NCBI GenBank assembly: GCA_016931435.1
Contig: JAFGET010000080.1
Location: 1 to 7,643 of the forward strand
From: Candidatus Omnitrophota bacterium
GTDB lineage: Bacteria; Omnitrophota; Gorgyraeia; Gygaellales; Profunditerraquicolaceae
Reading direction: 5' to 3'
Length of the DNA: 7,643 nt
Under the pieces are notes generated by a model, which searched no databases, had not been told where the DNA came from, and saw only the letters and a program-made list of their open reading frames with translations. The position numbers and the translations under genes are program-made. This document shows positions 6,114-7,643 of the stretch, piece after piece; the first letter of the stretch is position 1, and the number at the start of each line of letters is the position of its first letter.

Positions 6114-6788
6114 ATGAAAAGCCTATCGCATAGAGATTTCATCGAAGCAAGTTATTCCAAGGAATGGGCCTTTACTTCCGCCGAGCGCATCAGGGCGCGG
6201 ATCCTGGCGCGGCTTAGCGAAGGAAGCAGAGATATCCTTGATTTAGGTTGTTATAACGGAAGGATAGCGCAATTCCTTAAGCCTGCTGCCTCCAGCTTAA
6301 TAGGGACGGATCTTTCGTTTGAGGCCTTAAAATCGGCGCAAAGAAAAGGGGTCGTTTGCATACAAGCTGATGCCTCCCTGGCCATACCTTTTAAGACCGG
6401 CGTTTTCGATTGCGTAGTCGCAGCGGAGCTCATTGAACATATCTTTGATCTGGATACATTTATGGATGAGATAAAAAGGGTCTTGAAAAAAGGCGGGTCT
6501 TTGGTGATCTCTACGCCAAACCTGGCTTCTCTAGGCAGGAGGTTTTATCTTCTGGCGGGTAAAAATCCCCTGATAGAGATAGAAAGCGCAAGAGATTCCG
6601 TAGGGCACATAAGATATTTCGTCAAAGAGACGCTGTTTAGATTATTGAGAAAGCATGGGTTCCGGATACGCTTTTTTTCTTCCGATGTAGTGAATTTTGA
6701 CAATTCCGGAGAAAGGTTTTCTAGGATATTGGCCAGGTTATTGCCGGGATTCGGCAAAAGCCTGATCGTAAAAGCGATAAATGAATAA
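6114..6788 (+). CDS. Class I SAM-dependent methyltransferase (UbiE/Methyltransf_11-like)
   Basis: 224 residues, typical for a stand-alone methyltransferase. Visible are motif I ILDLGCYNGRIA (residues 41-52), motif II LIGTDLSFEALKSA (62-75) with Asp66, a motif III-like QADASLAIPFKTGVFDCVV (84-102), AELIEHIFDLDTFMDEIKRV (104-123) with the E-H pair common in this group, KKGGSLVISTPN (125-136), and GHIRYFVKETLFRLLRKHGF (164-183), a C-terminal element shared with methyltransferases of polysaccharide clusters. The Gly-rich loop carries Tyr in place of Gly (GCYNG), a tolerated variation. The only reasonable start is the ATG at 6114: no in-frame start lies just upstream and the next Met is residue 117. 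The Shine-Dalgarno sequence is poor. The gene begins 8 nt after the previous stop and overlaps the next gene by 8 nt. Confidence 0.88.
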   Translation: MKSLSHRDFIEASYSKEWAFTSAERIRARILARLSEGSRDILDLGCYNGRIAQFLKPAASSLIGTDLSFEALKSAQRKGVVCIQADASLAIPFKTGVFDCVVAAELIEHIFDLDTFMDEIKRVLKKGGSLVISTPNLASLGRRFYLLAGKNPLIEIESARDSVGHIRYFVKETLFRLLRKHGFRIRFFSSDVVNFDNSGERFSRILARLLPGFGKSLIVKAINE

Positions 6789-7643
6789 GATAGCTTTGAA
6801 GTCATTCGGCGGGTATTTTTGTATTATTCTGATTCTCGCGGCAGTCTGTTTTTTGACTACCTTTCCTTTATTTACGCGTTTTGACAGCGTGATCCCCGGC
6901 TTTATGAGCACCGACGAATCATACAATGTCATTTGGGATAATTGGCGCATCAAACACGCTTTTTCACACAAGCTTTCCTTCGGCGATACGGATCTTATCG
7001 CGTATCCTTTTGGCGGCAAAACATACGCATCGGGAGTGGTGGCATTTAGCTGGCTTATATGGACCTATTTCTTAAGTTTGATCTTAAGCCCCGCCGCAAG
7101 TTATAACCTGCAGGTAGTATTAAATATGCTTTTGATGGCGGTAGGGATGTTTATTTTGGTGTCGTATTTGACAAGAAGCAAGGGTATCGGTATTTTTAGC
7201 GGGATTATTTTCGGTTTTTGCCCTTATCAGTTTGCGCGCAGTTGGCAGCACTTGAGCCTGACCTATAACCAGTGGATAGTTTTTATTATTTTATCTGCGC
7301 TCCTTTTGAAAGAGAAGCCTTCCCGCGTGAGCGCCCAGGTGTTTTTCTTGAGCGTTTTTCTTGCTTTATCTTTTGACTTTTCCATAATGTACATGTCGTT
7401 CATCTCGCTTTTATTATTTTTTATTTATGTGATCTTTTATGGATGGAGGAAAAAATCTTTTAAATTATCTTCCTTTTCCGCTGATACCCCTTATTTTAAA
7501 AAGTCGCTCTTGGCGGTATTACTCGCTGTTATAATTTTATCTCCCCAATTTATTTTGATCCTGAAGAATGCCGTAGGTTTATCTTCTGCGCTGCCGGCCT
7601 CAGCGCATAACCTTTATCACCGCCCTTTTGAAGACCTGTTTTC
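6781..7643 (+). CDS. Polytopic membrane protein, probable GT-C-type glycosyltransferase, N-terminal fragment
   Basis: The frame opens at ATG 6781, overlapping the previous gene by 8 nt (ATGAATAA), and stays open to the right edge, giving 287 residues with no stop. Residues 12-33 form a first membrane helix, followed by a long presumed periplasmic loop containing Thr44-Asp45-Glu46, then W-D-N-W and YPFGG (75-79). An acidic residue in the first outer loop is typical of GT-C enzymes, which use polyprenyl-phosphate sugars. Further hydrophobic segments lie at about 84-103, 110-131, 136-148, 163-177, 185-218 (probably two helices) and 242-262. The sequence FGFCPYQFARSWQHLSLTYNQW (145-166) resembles the conserved P-Y-x-x-A...H-L...Q-W stretch of large bacterial membrane proteins annotated as YfhO-like or GT-C. 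The role is inferred: adding a sugar on the outer face. A non-catalytic membrane protein is possible, and the missing C-terminus prevents a firm family call. Confidence 0.72.
   Translation, partial: MNKIALKSFGGYFCIILILAAVCFLTTFPLFTRFDSVIPGFMSTDESYNVIWDNWRIKHAFSHKLSFGDTDLIAYPFGGKTYASGVVAFSWLIWTYFLSLILSPAASYNLQVVLNMLLMAVGMFILVSYLTRSKGIGIFSGIIFGFCPYQFARSWQHLSLTYNQWIVFIILSALLLKEKPSRVSAQVFFLSVFLALSFDFSIMYMSFISLLLFFIYVIFYGWRKKSFKLSSFSADTPYFKKSLLAVLLAVIILSPQFILILKNAVGLSSALPASAHNLYHRPFEDLF

Noticed and set aside
6738..7019. Minus-strand open frame of 93 codons over the last junction
   Set aside because: It is opposite two plus-strand genes with clear domain or membrane signatures and has no recognisable family features.
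1..7643. CRISPR array, tRNA, insertion sequence or phage elements
   Set aside because: No regularly spaced repeats, cloverleaf-like segments, transposase motifs or terminal inverted repeats were seen. The window is almost entirely filled by glycan genes on one strand.

Overview
This window is one densely packed, all-plus-strand stretch of a bacterial cell-surface polysaccharide cluster (O-antigen, capsule or other glycoconjugate). It holds two gene fragments cut by the window edges and eight complete genes. G+C looks to be in the mid-40s by eye, and AGG/AGA arginine and ATA isoleucine codons are common. The protein styles resemble those of uncultured bacteria such as Omnitrophota. That lineage guess is weak, rests only on general resemblance, and no taxonomic marker is present.

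Layout. (1) 1-323: C-terminal part of an RmlD-superfamily reductase, resembling the epimerase-reductase half of plant rhamnose synthases. (2) 353-1339: dTDP-glucose 4,6-dehydratase (RmlB/RfbB). (3) 1380-1664: a 94-residue SemiSWEET-type PQ-loop transporter. (4) 1664-2650: GDP-mannose 4,6-dehydratase (Gmd). (5) 2652-3491: GT2 glycosyltransferase with a C-terminal hydrophobic tail. (6) 3484-4248: SAM-dependent methyltransferase. (7) 4249-5355: GT4 glycosyltransferase starting with GTG. (8) 5359-6105: methyltransferase fused to an N-terminal Trm112-like zinc-ribbon-type segment. (9) 6114-6788: another methyltransferase. (10) 6781 to the end: N-terminal 287 residues of a polytopic membrane protein that looks like a GT-C-type glycosyltransferase.

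How the genes fit together. The first two genes would convert a nucleotide-glucose to a 6-deoxy sugar, probably L-rhamnose. Gmd makes GDP-4-keto-6-deoxy-D-mannose, the precursor of D-rhamnose, L-fucose, colitose, perosamine and related sugars. No reductase or aminotransferase to finish that branch is visible here. The GT2 and GT4 enzymes would build the glycan on the cytoplasmic side. Three different methyltransferases could methylate sugars or a chain end, and the membrane protein could add a residue on the outer face from a polyprenyl-phosphate donor. These roles come from family and neighbourhood. The actual glycan cannot be read from the sequence.

The genes form a probable single transcription unit. 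Junctions run from an 8-nt overlap to a 40-nt gap, several stop and start codons overlap or abut, and no convincing promoter or terminator is visible. The longest non-coding gap is 40 nt (1340-1379). I see no RNA genes, CRISPR arrays, insertion sequences or attachment sites. The points most worth a second look are the SemiSWEET gene wedged between two nucleotide-sugar dehydratases, the G7 tract at its junction with gmd, and the plant/mimivirus-like dehydratase plus epimerase-reductase pairing. None of these clearly shows a new system.
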